In this document: piece by piece, positions 31,141 through 39,453 of the stretch
Layout: every line of letters begins with the position of its first letter
Numbering within the stretch: position 1 is the stretch's first letter
Position numbers and translations under genes: made by a program
Notes under the pieces: model-generated
Told to the model about the DNA's origin: nothing
Seen by the model: the letters and a program-made list of their open reading frames with translations, nothing else
Databases searched by the model: none
From: Limimonas halophila
GTDB lineage: Bacteria; Pseudomonadota; Alphaproteobacteria; Kiloniellales; Rhodovibrionaceae
DNA: 64,000 bases
Assembly: GCF_900100655.1 (NCBI RefSeq)
Contig: NZ_FNCE01000001.1
Span: forward strand, 434,001-498,000
Direction: 5' to 3'

Positions 31141-32100
31141 ATGCCTGACGACGCCGCCAGCCGCAGCGAGGCGGAGGCGCGCACGGTCAAGCGCGCCCAG
31201 CCCAAGACGGTCGATCAGGCCACGCTGGACCAGTACTGGGTGCGGCCGGCGCCGCAGGATCCGAGGCTCACGCAATGGGTCCACGGCGTCGACCAGGACG
31301 ATCAGCCCATCGAGACGCCGGTGGTGATCGAGCGCCCGCTGACGATCTTCCTCAACGACCAGGAAATCGTCACGGCGATGACGGTCAACGACTACCCGGA
31401 ATACCTCGCCGTCGGCTTTCTCTTGAACCAGAACATGCTGCGCCCCGACGACGTGCTGGAGGGCGTGGACTACGACGACGAGCTGGAGGTGGTGGTCGTG
31501 CGCACCCAGCGCGCGACGAACTACGAGGAAAAGCTGAAGAAGAAGACGCGCACCTCCGGCTGCGCCCAGGGCACCGTCTTCGGCGACATCATGGAGAGCT
31601 TCGAGTCCATCGCGCTGCCGACGAACACGGAGATCCGCACCTCCTGGCTCTACGAGTTGACGAAGACGATCAACGCCACGCCCAGCCTCTACCTGGAAGC
31701 CGGGGCCATCCACGGCTGCGTGCTGTGCAAGGAGAACCGGCCGCTGCTCTACATGGAGGACGTCGGCCGCCACAACGCCGTCGACAAGATCGCCGGCTAC
31801 ATGTTCCGGCACGGGATTTCCGCGGGCGACAAAACCTTCTACACCACGGGGCGGCTGACCTCGGAAATGGTGATCAAGACGGTGCAGATGGGCATTCCCG
31901 TGCTGATGTCGCGCTCCGGCTTCACCGCCTGGGGCGTTGAGCTGGCGCGCCAAGCCGACCTGACGCTGATCGGGCGCGCCAAGGGCAAGCGCTTCATGGC
32001 GCTGGCGGGCGAGCACCGAATCGTGCGCGACGCCGACCCGTCGCAGGTGAGCGAGGAAGACCCCAAGCACCAGCGCAAGGCGGGGCGCGGCGATGGCTGA
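31141..32100 (+). CDS. fdhD: formate dehydrogenase sulfurtransferase FdhD
   Basis: Transfers sulfur from the cysteine desulfurase to the molybdenum centre of formate dehydrogenase. The 319-aa product has the family core (IEREPLTIF-type strand, GFLLNQNMLRPDDVL), the Cys pair in IHGCVLC and the MEDVGRHNAVDKIAGYMF segment. The N-terminal 50 residues are an unusual charged extension. The ATG at 31141 follows GGGGAGG; the long open frame upstream overlaps the divergent dehydrogenase and is a shadow. It overlaps mobA by 8 bp. Confidence 0.94.
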   Translation: MPDDAASRSEAEARTVKRAQPKTVDQATLDQYWVRPAPQDPRLTQWVHGVDQDDQPIETPVVIERPLTIFLNDQEIVTAMTVNDYPEYLAVGFLLNQNMLRPDDVLEGVDYDDELEVVVVRTQRATNYEEKLKKKTRTSGCAQGTVFGDIMESFESIALPTNTEIRTSWLYELTKTINATPSLYLEAGAIHGCVLCKENRPLLYMEDVGRHNAVDKIAGYMFRHGISAGDKTFYTTGRLTSEMVIKTVQMGIPVLMSRSGFTAWGVELARQADLTLIGRAKGKRFMALAGEHRIVRDADPSQVSEEDPKHQRKAGRGDG

Positions 32101-32731
32101 ACGGCTGGACAAGGTCTGCGGCGTGCTGCTGGCGGGCGGCAAGTCGCGGCGCATGGGGGGCGGCGACAAGGCCCTGCGCGAGCTCAACGGCCAAACGCTG
32201 CTGGCCCGCATCCGCGACCGCGCGGCGCCGCAGGTGGACCGCCTCGTCATCAACGCCAACGGCGATCCGGCGCGCTTCGACGGCTACGGCCTGCCGGTGA
32301 CGCCGGACGTGGTCGAGGGCTACGCCGGCCCGCTCGCGGGCGTGCTGACGGGCATGGAATGGGCGGCAGCGAACGCGCCCGACTGCCGCTGGATCGCCAC
32401 CTTCGCCTGCGACGCGCCCTTCTTCCCGCCGGACATCGTGGACCGCCTGCTGCGCGCGGTGGACCGCGAGGACGCGGACCTCGCCTGCGCCGCCAGCCAG
32501 GGCCGCAGCCACCCCGTGTTCGGGCTGTGGCCGGTGCGCCTGCGCGACGACCTGCGTGCGGCCGTGGTGGACGAAGAGATCCGCAAGGTGGACGTCTGGA
32601 CCGCCCGCCACCGCCTGACGACCGTGGACTTCCCCCTTATCGACACACCCACCGGCCCCCTCGACCCCTTTTTCAACACCAACCACCCCGACGATCTGGC
32701 CGAAGCGGAGCGGGTGTTGGGCGATAAATAA
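32093..32731 (+). CDS. mobA: molybdenum cofactor guanylyltransferase MobA
   Basis: Adds GMP to molybdopterin to make the MGD cofactor used by formate dehydrogenase. The 212-aa product has the nucleotide-binding loop GVLLAGGKSRRMGGGDKAL, the metal-binding FACDAPFFPPD and FFNTNHPDDL near the C terminus. It overlaps fdhD by 8 bp, so the two are coupled. The foreign, AT-rich block begins immediately after its stop. Confidence 0.95.
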   Translation: MAERLDKVCGVLLAGGKSRRMGGGDKALRELNGQTLLARIRDRAAPQVDRLVINANGDPARFDGYGLPVTPDVVEGYAGPLAGVLTGMEWAAANAPDCRWIATFACDAPFFPPDIVDRLLRAVDREDADLACAASQGRSHPVFGLWPVRLRDDLRAAVVDEEIRKVDVWTARHRLTTVDFPLIDTPTGPLDPFFNTNHPDDLAEAERVLGDK

Positions 32732-32738
32732 GATTGAC

Positions 32739-32751
32739 GCTACGAGCGCAT
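32739..32751 (+). repeat. left imperfect direct repeat flanking the AT-rich gene
   Basis: GCTACGAGCGCAT, 8 bp after the mobA stop, matches GCTACAAGCGCGT at 35108–35120 in 11 of 13 positions and the same orientation. The pair brackets the AT-rich gene. It could be an insertion-site duplication or chance. Confidence 0.3.
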
Positions 32752-32804
32752 CTTTGTTTTCCATACCCAAAAGATCCAGAAGCGGTTTCTAAAGGGCTGA
32801 CAAC

Positions 32805-35102
32805 ATGAGTGACTATAACTTATCAAAGCTTTCATCATTAGACTTCGAGGAGTTGATCCTTGATCTTCTGAAAGCAGAATGGAGTGTGCGAATCGAATCC
32901 TTTACGTCCGGAAAAGACAAAGGAATCGATCTTCGCCATACTTCTCTAAAAGGTGGTTCCGTAATCGTTCAATGTAAGCACTACGAGAGATCTGGATATA
33001 AACGGCTATTGAACAATTTGATTGAAAACGAGTATAAGAAAATAAAAGCATTGAATCCAGAGCAATATATAGTGGTTACGTCTGTACCGCTAACCCCGCA
33101 TAAGAAGGACGAGATTAAGGAATCGTTAGAGCCGTACGTACAATCTCCCCAAGATATATACGGACGAGACGAGATAGAGGCGCTGATCCGGCAAAACCCG
33201 GACGTGGAAAAGAAGCATTATAAACTTTGGCTAACGAGCACAGCAGTCTTAGAGAATATAGTTCACGCGGCAGAGAGCTTCAACATAAGTTCTGAAATTG
33301 AGCGAATACAGGAAAAGTTACCGGTCTTGGTCCAAACTGACGCGTACGGCCGTGCGCTCACAAAGCTTGAAGAAAATAATGTTGTTGTTGTTACCGGTGC
33401 GCCTGGAATTGGCAAAAGTACTTTGGCCGATATGCTTATATTAAGTCATATACAAATGAATTATGAGCCTATTATTGTAGAATCTGATATAAAGGAGGCT
33501 AAAAATATGTATAAGAAAGACAAAAGACAAGTTATATATTTTGATGATTTTTTAGGAAGAACATTTTTGGGCGAACGAAAAGAGTATCTTGGAAAAAATG
33601 AAGACCAGTCTGTTTCACGATTTATTGATATAGTACAAAGAAGCTCTAATAAGCGTTTTATACTTACGAGCCGAGAGCATATTTTTCGAGATGCACTTGG
33701 CATTTCGGACCGATTCGCGCATATTAATTTGTCAAAGCGGAAATGTGTAATTACATTGGATGATTATGATCGATGGCATAAAGGAAAAATGTTGTTTAAT
33801 CATTTATATTTCAGTTCTGTGCCACCGCAGTTTCTAGAAGAAATAATGCGAGACAATTTTTTCTTGGAAATTATCGATCATCCAAATTTCAATCCTCGTG
33901 TGATTGAGTGGCTATCAAACTATGAGGAGGCGCATGCTGTAGGCCTGAAAAATTATCAATCTCATATTAAAAATTTAATGGATTATCCCGAGAGGATATG
34001 GAACCATGCGTTTGACCATCAAATTGATGATGCATCGCGTAATATTCTTTTCACCCTTTACACCTTGGATTCGACAGCATCACTCGAACATTTAGAACAT
34101 GCGTTCATAAGTTTGCATAAATATTGTCGAGAGCAATACAACTGTAGTTGGAGGAAAAATGATTTTTCGTCTGGAATAAAAAAAATAGAAGGGTCGTTCA
34201 CAAAAACAGGAAAAAAGGAGGTCTCGTTTATTAATCCGTCGGTAGAAGACTTTATTGAATACCGATTAGTCGAGAATACGGGAAATATTGATGATATTAT
34301 TAAATCGTGTGTTGCTACGAAACAGTTGAGAGTTTTATGGAATTTAAGGAAAAAATACAATGGAGCCCGTATTGTAGAAAAGTTTAGGGAAAAGAAGTCC
34401 GATGTGTCCAAGAAGCTAGTAGAAGTTATAAATGAAAGTCCGATTAAAATAGAGCAAAAAGATGGTAGTGTTTTGTCTAGTGTCGTGGATGACGATGCAG
34501 AAGATAAGATTGGATTCCTGAAAGGATTAACAAGAGAGGTCAGCCTTAATAATATTGATAAAATTGTAGAACTTTTAGTAGAGCGGGTATTGAAAGAAAT
34601 TAATTACTGGACGCATTTTCAGTATGTTCTAGTGGATTGTACAAGTCTTATGGATGAAATAGGTTATATTGAGAGCGATAGAATTGTAGATGCAAAGGAA
34701 CGAATAACAAGTGCGATTGAAGATAATTTAAACGAAACGAGTGCAGGAGATTGGGAGATCGTTCTTGAAGGTGATTATATGAATGTGATCGAGCGTTATA
34801 TTGGAGAAGAAGTTGTTTATAGTGCTGTCGAACATTACGTTCGTGAAGGTGCGGTTGAAGAGATTAGGTTATGTGATGATGAAAATGCTCTTGTAGAATT
34901 GGGGGAGCAACTTGATAGGCTAGAAAAACGATATGGATTGGGCCTGACTGAGAGTATTGAAACTTTAAATGAGAAGCTAGCCGAGATGGAATCTGGCGAG
35001 CAAGAGCTGAATGAAGGTGGTTTGCGAAGTAGGCAATTGCGAGAGCCGGAAAAGGTGAGTGACGAAGAGTTGGTGGAACTGTTTCGAGGGTTGTGGGAAT
35101 AA
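32805..35102 (+). CDS. Mrr-like nuclease–STAND NTPase fusion (putative defence protein)
   Basis: A 765-aa protein. Residues 10–130 form a restriction-endonuclease (Mrr-type PD-D/ExK) domain: DFEEL (E15/E16), KGIDL with D42, and VQCKH with Q56 and K58. A linker (YGRDEIEALI, KLWLTSTAVLE) leads to a P-loop NTPase with Walker A GAPGIGKST (198–206), Walker B QVIYFDDFLG and a sensor-like FILTSREH, of the novel STAND (nSTAND3) type. The remaining 450 residues are helical with no named domain, in the place where STAND proteins carry their sensor. The architecture resembles Avs-type antiphage proteins; activity is inferred. Base composition is far more AT-rich than the host, as expected for a horizontally acquired gene. 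Confidence 0.85.
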   Translation: MSDYNLSKLSSLDFEELILDLLKAEWSVRIESFTSGKDKGIDLRHTSLKGGSVIVQCKHYERSGYKRLLNNLIENEYKKIKALNPEQYIVVTSVPLTPHKKDEIKESLEPYVQSPQDIYGRDEIEALIRQNPDVEKKHYKLWLTSTAVLENIVHAAESFNISSEIERIQEKLPVLVQTDAYGRALTKLEENNVVVVTGAPGIGKSTLADMLILSHIQMNYEPIIVESDIKEAKNMYKKDKRQVIYFDDFLGRTFLGERKEYLGKNEDQSVSRFIDIVQRSSNKRFILTSREHIFRDALGISDRFAHINLSKRKCVITLDDYDRWHKGKMLFNHLYFSSVPPQFLEEIMRDNFFLEIIDHPNFNPRVIEWLSNYEEAHAVGLKNYQSHIKNLMDYPERIWNHAFDHQIDDASRNILFTLYTLDSTASLEHLEHAFISLHKYCREQYNCSWRKNDFSSGIKKIEGSFTKTGKKEVSFINPSVEDFIEYRLVENTGNIDDIIKSCVATKQLRVLWNLRKKYNGARIVEKFREKKSDVSKKLVEVINESPIKIEQKDGSVLSSVVDDDAEDKIGFLKGLTREVSLNNIDKIVELLVERVLKEINYWTHFQYVLVDCTSLMDEIGYIESDRIVDAKERITSAIEDNLNETSAGDWEIVLEGDYMNVIERYIGEEVVYSAVEHYVREGAVEEIRLCDDENALVELGEQLDRLEKRYGLGLTESIETLNEKLAEMESGEQELNEGGLRSRQLREPEKVSDEELVELFRGLWE

Positions 35103-35107
35103 TCGCA

Positions 35108-35120
35108 GCTACAAGCGCGT
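35108..35120 (+). repeat. right imperfect direct repeat flanking the AT-rich gene
   Basis: GCTACAAGCGCGT, 5 bp after the stop of the AT-rich gene and only a few bases before the point where similarity to an XRE regulator begins. See the left copy at 32739–32751. Confidence 0.3.
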
Positions 35121-35122
35121 GA

Positions 35123-35224
35123 TCAGGTAAGGGGGGAAGGGCTGATATTCGCGGCTTCCGCCAGGTCCTGCTGCGACCAGTCGAGAAAGCCGCGTGCCGC
35201 CCGGCATTGGTCGCGGCGGATCAT
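35123..35224 (-). pseudogene. truncated duplicate of the XRE regulator
   Basis: A 33-codon frame whose first 25 or so codons repeat the start of the neighbouring XRE gene almost exactly (RRDQCRAARGFLDWSQQDLA). After N-I-S-P-S the similarity fades and a TGA follows at 35123, so only half of the HTH remains. Its ATG overlaps the stop of the intact copy (ATGA). The break lies at the edge of the AT-rich block, which suggests that the insertion cut a tandem copy. Confidence 0.7.
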
Positions 35225-35481
35225 GTGGTCGTCGTATGTGTTTGGGCGTCGCCGGTTTGGGCGGCGGCGCGACAGACGCACGGCGTATCGCCGTTCCTGA
35301 ACGTGAGTCCCGCCTGCTCGAACGCCGCCCGGATCGCGTTGAGGTTGTTGCTGATCGGGTCGCGGCGGCCTTTCTCGAAATCGCGGACGGTGGAGAGGCT
35401 CACGTTCGCGGCGTCCGCCAGATCCTGCTGCGACCAGTCGAGAAAGCCGCGTGCCGCCCGGCATTGGTCCCTGCGCAACAT
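35221..35481 (-). CDS. XRE-family helix-turn-helix regulator
   Basis: An 86-aa DNA-binding protein with one Cro/CI-type HTH (SQQDLADAANVSLSTVRDFE) followed by KGRRDPISNNLNAIRAAFEQAG and GLTFRNGD, a C-terminal pattern frequent in small alphaproteobacterial XRE proteins. The ATG at 35481 starts at the duplicated block; an in-frame ATG at 35538 would add 19 residues and overlaps the presumed operator. It is divergent from the gene at 35593. Confidence 0.82.
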   Translation of the reverse strand: MLRRDQCRAARGFLDWSQQDLADAANVSLSTVRDFEKGRRDPISNNLNAIRAAFEQAGLTFRNGDTPCVCRAAAQTGDAQTHTTTT

Positions 35482-35526
35482 GCGCGGAGATTGGCGTCGC
35501 CGCTGTGGACCGTCAATCTCAATGCC

Positions 35527-35572
35527 TTTCGTTGACATTAGCGACAAATGAATTAGTGTGAGGCCAACGAAA
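35527..35572 (+). promoter_or_regulatory. promoter with inverted-repeat operator
   Basis: TTGACA (35532–35537) and TAGTGT (35554–35559) are 16 bp apart and point at the gene at 35593. An 8-bp inverted repeat, TTTCGTTG (35527–35534) and CAACGAAA (35565–35572), brackets exactly this promoter. This would suit control by the divergent XRE regulator. Confidence 0.5.
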
Positions 35573-35592
35573 AACGTTTTCAGGGGAGGGCC

Positions 35593-35886
35593 ATGAGTGA
35601 AGCGAGCGAGCGTGCCGGGTCCGCGAATCGTGATCGGACGGGACAGGGCGACGCCGACGAATCCCACACCGTGCTCACGGCGCTGGAGAACGAGATCGTC
35701 GAATTGCGCGGGATCGCGGAGGCCGTGGCGGTGTTGGCGCGCGAGGTGGACGAGCGCGCGGCGCAGGCGGCGATGCACGACCGCGCTTCGGCGGCCGGGG
35801 AGGCGCCGTGTAAGGGCTTGATCTGGGCCGTGCGCGCGTTGCAGGCGCGCGTGGCGGCGCTGGATGCCCGCATCGCCGGGGCGTAG
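35593..35886 (+). CDS. small hypothetical protein next to the XRE gene
   Basis: A 97-aa helical, Ala/Glu/Arg-rich protein with heptad-like segments (LTALENEIVELRGIAEAVAV and LQARVAALDARIAG), probably a coiled coil. No family recognised. Translation from the ATG at 35593 is supported by AGGGGAGGG close upstream, and a near-consensus promoter lies before it. Base composition matches the chromosome, not the AT-rich insertion. Confidence 0.6.
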   Translation: MSEASERAGSANRDRTGQGDADESHTVLTALENEIVELRGIAEAVAVLAREVDERAAQAAMHDRASAAGEAPCKGLIWAVRALQARVAALDARIAGA

Positions 35887-35983
35887 GGACTGGCCGGCCG
35901 ACCACATCGCCGTCTCGACGCACGGCATCCCGTCGCGCGATCATTCCCGCGGAAAGGCTCGGTTCCAGGCGAGGGGAGGCATC

Positions 35984-36385
35984 ATGACCGTGACGACCGG
36001 CCGCTGTCTGTGCGGCGACGTTCGCTACGAATGCAGCGGCGAGCCTCTGTGGGCGGCGCACTGCCACTGCGAAAGCTGCCGGCGGTTTCATTCGGCGCCC
36101 TTCATCAGCGCCTTCGGCGTCGCGCGCGATCAGGTGCGCTTCTCCGGTGAGGCCGTGCGCGTCTACGAGTCCTCGCCGGGCGTGCGGCGGTCCTTCTGTC
36201 CCCGTTGCGGCAGTCCCATGAGCTACGAGCGGGACACCGCCCCGGATGAGATCGCCCTCTTCGCGGCCACGCTGGACCATCCCGAACGCTTCCAGCCGCA
36301 GGAACACGTCCTCGCCGACGAGCAGCTTCCCTGGGTCCATCTCGCCGACGGCCTGCCGCGTGATTCCGGCGACCCGGAGAGTTAG
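35984..36385 (+). CDS. GFA-family zinc-binding protein
   Basis: A 133-aa protein of the GFA (glutathione-dependent formaldehyde-activating enzyme-like) family. Zinc ligands are visible in CLCGDVRY, CHCESCRRFHSAPF and CPRCGSPMSY. Most members have no tested activity, so a role in formaldehyde chemistry is not asserted, though formate dehydrogenase is nearby. The start follows GAGGGGAGG. Its TAG stop is in the same reading frame as the next gene. Confidence 0.88.
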   Translation: MTVTTGRCLCGDVRYECSGEPLWAAHCHCESCRRFHSAPFISAFGVARDQVRFSGEAVRVYESSPGVRRSFCPRCGSPMSYERDTAPDEIALFAATLDHPERFQPQEHVLADEQLPWVHLADGLPRDSGDPES

Positions 36386-36508
36386 CGCCCGGCGCGTTCA
36401 GGATTCCGATTCCCGCCACCCGACGACCGAGGTGCCGCGCTGTTCGATCCCGCCGCCGCATCGCCGCACACGCTGCTGCTGACGCTCGCCGGCGGGGTCG
36501 CCCTGCTG

Positions 36509-38140
36509 GTGTGGGCGGCGCGCATGGTGCGCACGGCCGTCCTGCGCGCCTTCGGCAGCGAGATGCGCAGCCTGCTCGCCGGGGCAAGCCGCTCGCGCCT
36601 GGGCGTGTTCGGCGTCGGCCTGGGCGTCACGGCGCTTTTGCAGAGTTCGGCCGCGACGGCGCTGCTGCTGACGGGCTTTGCCGGGCGCGGGATGATCGGC
36701 GTCGCCCCGGCGCTGGCGGCCATGCTGGGCGCCGACATCGGCTCCACGCTGATCGTGCAGGTGCTGTCCTTCGACATCGCGGTGATCGCGCCCGGACTCA
36801 TCCTGTTCGGCGTGCTGATCTTCATGCCCTCGGGCGCGACACGATGGCGGCAGAGCGGGCGCATCCTGCTCGGCCTGGGGCTGATGCTCCTGGCACTGGA
36901 GTTGATCGGCGCCGCGACCGCGCCGCTGGCTGGCAGCGACACCCTGGCCGCCGTGATCGCGCCGCTGGCCGCGGACCCCGTGTTCGCCGTGGTGCTGGGG
37001 GCGCTGGTCGCCTGGGGGGCGCATTCCAGCGTCGCCATCGTGCTGGTCATCATGTCCATGGCCGCCTCGGGGGCGATCGCGCCGCCGCTGGCCTTCGCCC
37101 TCGTGCTCGGTGCGAACGTGGGCTCCGGCCTGATCCCGATCCCCCTGACGCTCGGCGAGCGCGCGCCCGCGCGGCGCATTCCCATCGGCAACCTGCTGGT
37201 GCGCACGCTGGGCGCGGTGGCGGTGCTGCCGCTGGTACAGCTGGCGGCCCCGCATCTCGCCGCCCTGGGCGGTGAGCCGGCGCGGCTGGTCGCCAACTTC
37301 CACACCGGCTTCAATCTCGTGCTTGCGGCCGTGGCGCTGCCGCTGGTGGGCGGCGTGGCGCGGCTGACCGCGTACGCTGTGCGCGGGCGGCGGCACGGCG
37401 ACGAAACCGATCCGGGGCGCCCCCGCTACCTGGACGACAGCGCGGTGGACACCCCGGCCGTCGCCATCGCCTGCGCCACGCGGGAGGTCATGCGGTTGGC
37501 CGATCTGGTCGAGGGGATGCTGCGCGACAGCCTGCGCGTGGTGCGCGAGGACGACGCCAAGCTGATGTCCGACATTGTCGCCCGCGACGATTCCGTCGAT
37601 CGCCTGTTCGACGCCATCAAGCTCTACATCACGCGCATCACGCACGAGGGCACGCCCGACAGCGGCGAAAGCGAGCGCTGCACCGAGCTGCTGACCTTCG
37701 CCATCAACCTGGAGCACATCGGCGACATCGTGGAAACGAACCTCATGGATCTGGCTTACAAGAAGATGCACCACGGGCTGCACTTCTCCGATGCCGGCTG
37801 GGCCGAGGTTCAGCGCATCCATCAGCGCGTGGTCGCCAACATGGGCCTCGCGATTAACGTCTTCGTGTCCCGCGACGTGGCGAGCGCCCGCCAGCTGGTG
37901 AACGAAAAGGCGCACCTGCGGGAACTAGAGCGCGCGGCCTCCGACGCGCACGTGAACCGGTTGCGCGAGGGCAAGCCGGAAAGCGTGGAGAGCAGCGGCC
38001 TGCACCTCGACGTCCTGCGCGATCTGAAGCGCATCAACAGCCACATCACCGCCACGGCCTACCCGCTGCTGGAAGCCGCCGGGGAGCTGCGCGAAACCCG
38101 CCTGCGCGAGCGCTCGGGCGCGCCGCGCGCGGCATCGTGA
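36509..38140 (+). CDS. Na/Pi cotransporter family protein with PhoU-like domain
   Basis: Inner-membrane phosphate-type transporter. Two inverted membrane repeats with the QSSAATALL motif and its counterpart HSSVAIVLV, then a soluble PhoU-like domain with ACATREVMRLADLVEGML and INLEHIGDIVETNLMDLA. From the GTG at 36509 the protein is 543 aa but lacks the first helix, which is encoded in frame just upstream (HTLLLTLAGGVALLVWAARM). No ATG, GTG or TTG occurs in that stretch; a CTG at 36440 with GAGGTG 5 bp before it is a plausible true start. The frame upstream runs back to the TAG of the GFA gene. Confidence 0.88.
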   Translation: MWAARMVRTAVLRAFGSEMRSLLAGASRSRLGVFGVGLGVTALLQSSAATALLLTGFAGRGMIGVAPALAAMLGADIGSTLIVQVLSFDIAVIAPGLILFGVLIFMPSGATRWRQSGRILLGLGLMLLALELIGAATAPLAGSDTLAAVIAPLAADPVFAVVLGALVAWGAHSSVAIVLVIMSMAASGAIAPPLAFALVLGANVGSGLIPIPLTLGERAPARRIPIGNLLVRTLGAVAVLPLVQLAAPHLAALGGEPARLVANFHTGFNLVLAAVALPLVGGVARLTAYAVRGRRHGDETDPGRPRYLDDSAVDTPAVAIACATREVMRLADLVEGMLRDSLRVVREDDAKLMSDIVARDDSVDRLFDAIKLYITRITHEGTPDSGESERCTELLTFAINLEHIGDIVETNLMDLAYKKMHHGLHFSDAGWAEVQRIHQRVVANMGLAINVFVSRDVASARQLVNEKAHLRELERAASDAHVNRLREGKPESVESSGLHLDVLRDLKRINSHITATAYPLLEAAGELRETRLRERSGAPRAAS

Positions 38141-38221
38141 TGGGCCCGGCGGATGCGTTGGCCGCGGTCAGCGGGTAGCTTGGACCGCGTGGTCAAAACG
38201 AGAGAGCAGGGGAGGCGCGGC

Positions 38222-38962
38222 ATGGCCGTGAACGCGCTTGTTTTCGACGCCTACGGCACACTCTACGACACGCAATCGGTCGCGGCGCTGACGGAAGAAA
38301 CCTTTCCAGGCCGCGGCGAGCTGATCACCGCCGTGTGGCGGCAGAAGCAGCTCGAATACACCTGGCTGCGCAGCCTGATGGGCGAGTTCCGCGACTTCTG
38401 GTCGGTCACGCGGGAATCGCTGGAATATACCCTGGACGCGGCGGGCGTCGCCTACACGGCGGATCAGGTGGCGACGATCCTGAACCAGTATCTGGAGCTG
38501 GCGCCGTTTCCCGAGGCGTTCGAGGCGTTGAAGGCGCTGAAGGACGCGGGCTACCGCCTGGCGATCCTGTCGAACGGCGAACAGCGCAGCCTGGACACCC
38601 TGGTGCGCCACACCGGCTTCGACACCGTGCTGGACGACGTGATCACGGTGGACGGCGTGCAGCGCTACAAGCCCGACCCGGCGGTGTACGAGCTGGTGCG
38701 CTCGCGCCTGGGCGTGGCGCTGGACGAGGCGCTGTTCGTCTCCGCCAACGCCTTCGACGCCTGCTCGGCCAAGGCGAACGGGTTGCAGGTGGCGTGGATC
38801 GAGCGCGTGCCCGCCGCGGCGCTTCACAAGGAGTTGGCGGGGCAGGCGACCACGCCGCCCTCGACGGTGTTCAAGATGCTGCGCATGCAGATGGAAAAGT
38901 TCGGCGGCGCGCCGGATCACCGCCTGAGCAGCCTGAGCGAGCTGCGCGAGATCGTGGGATAA
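38222..38962 (+). CDS. haloacid dehalogenase, type II
   Basis: A 246-aa HAD-superfamily hydrolase: nucleophile Asp in FDAYGTLYD, motif II ILSNG, the lysine in YKPDPAVYEL and the type II signature VSANAFDACSAKANG. L-2-haloacid dehalogenases share these features, but the physiological substrate may differ. The ATG at 38222 follows GGGGAGGCGCGGC. It is separate from the transporter gene by 81 bp. Confidence 0.9.
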   Translation: MAVNALVFDAYGTLYDTQSVAALTEETFPGRGELITAVWRQKQLEYTWLRSLMGEFRDFWSVTRESLEYTLDAAGVAYTADQVATILNQYLELAPFPEAFEALKALKDAGYRLAILSNGEQRSLDTLVRHTGFDTVLDDVITVDGVQRYKPDPAVYELVRSRLGVALDEALFVSANAFDACSAKANGLQVAWIERVPAAALHKELAGQATTPPSTVFKMLRMQMEKFGGAPDHRLSSLSELREIVG

Positions 38963-39300
38963 TACCAGCACGCTTATGAACTCGGTTGCGCCAGGACCGG
39001 ACACTTATTCGTGTTCAGGTGTGTGGACGCCCGCAACGGTGTGCGGGCGTGACGCGGCGGGAAAATCCGCACCATCACGTCATGGCCGTTCCGAGCCTGC
39101 CACCGGAGCCCGATCCGGTGGTAACGGCCCATGTGCCCGGACTTGATCCGGGTAATCCACGCCTTGTTTCTGAAAAGCTGTCCGGTCCTGGCGCACCTGA
39201 TTTTGTCGGCTCGGTCGTATAATCGCCGCGCGTTCGGATGTCCGTCACGCCAGGGCGTTGCCGGCCATCACCCCCACCCGGCGGCCTGTCGGCCGCCGAC

Positions 39301-39328
39301 CTCCCCCTCTTCCGCCGAAGAGGGGGAG
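39301..39328. other. perfect 12-bp hairpin in a 549-bp gene-free gap
   Basis: CTCCCCCTCTTC and GAAGAGGGGGAG pair perfectly around CGCC, without a T-run. It lies in the gap 38963–39511 between the dehalogenase and fdhA genes (converging). The sequence before it (CACCCCCACCCGGCGGCC) is of a kind often seen in high-GC intergenic repeats. No gene was found in this gap. Confidence 0.6.
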
Positions 39329-39421
39329 GCGCAGCGCGTGATAGACGGCTCCAGGGATGATCTTCGGTCGTGAGTGACCCATTCATATCCGCGTGACGCC
39401 GACGTCGAATGACACAGGGTT

Positions 39422-39438
39422 CCAAGAATCATTCTTGG
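39422..39438. other. 17-bp perfect palindrome
   Basis: CCAAGAAT-C-ATTCTTGG. The bases after it (GGTCGTGAGAGCCC) echo an earlier GGTCGTGAGTGACCC at about 39366–39380, so part of this gap is an imperfect tandem repeat. Function unknown. Confidence 0.5.
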
Positions 39439-39453
39439 TCGTGAGAGCCCCCA

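Noticed and set aside
32740-32770. Promoter for the Mrr–STAND gene (TTGACG at 32734)
   Set aside because: No -10-like hexamer at an acceptable distance; left unannotated.
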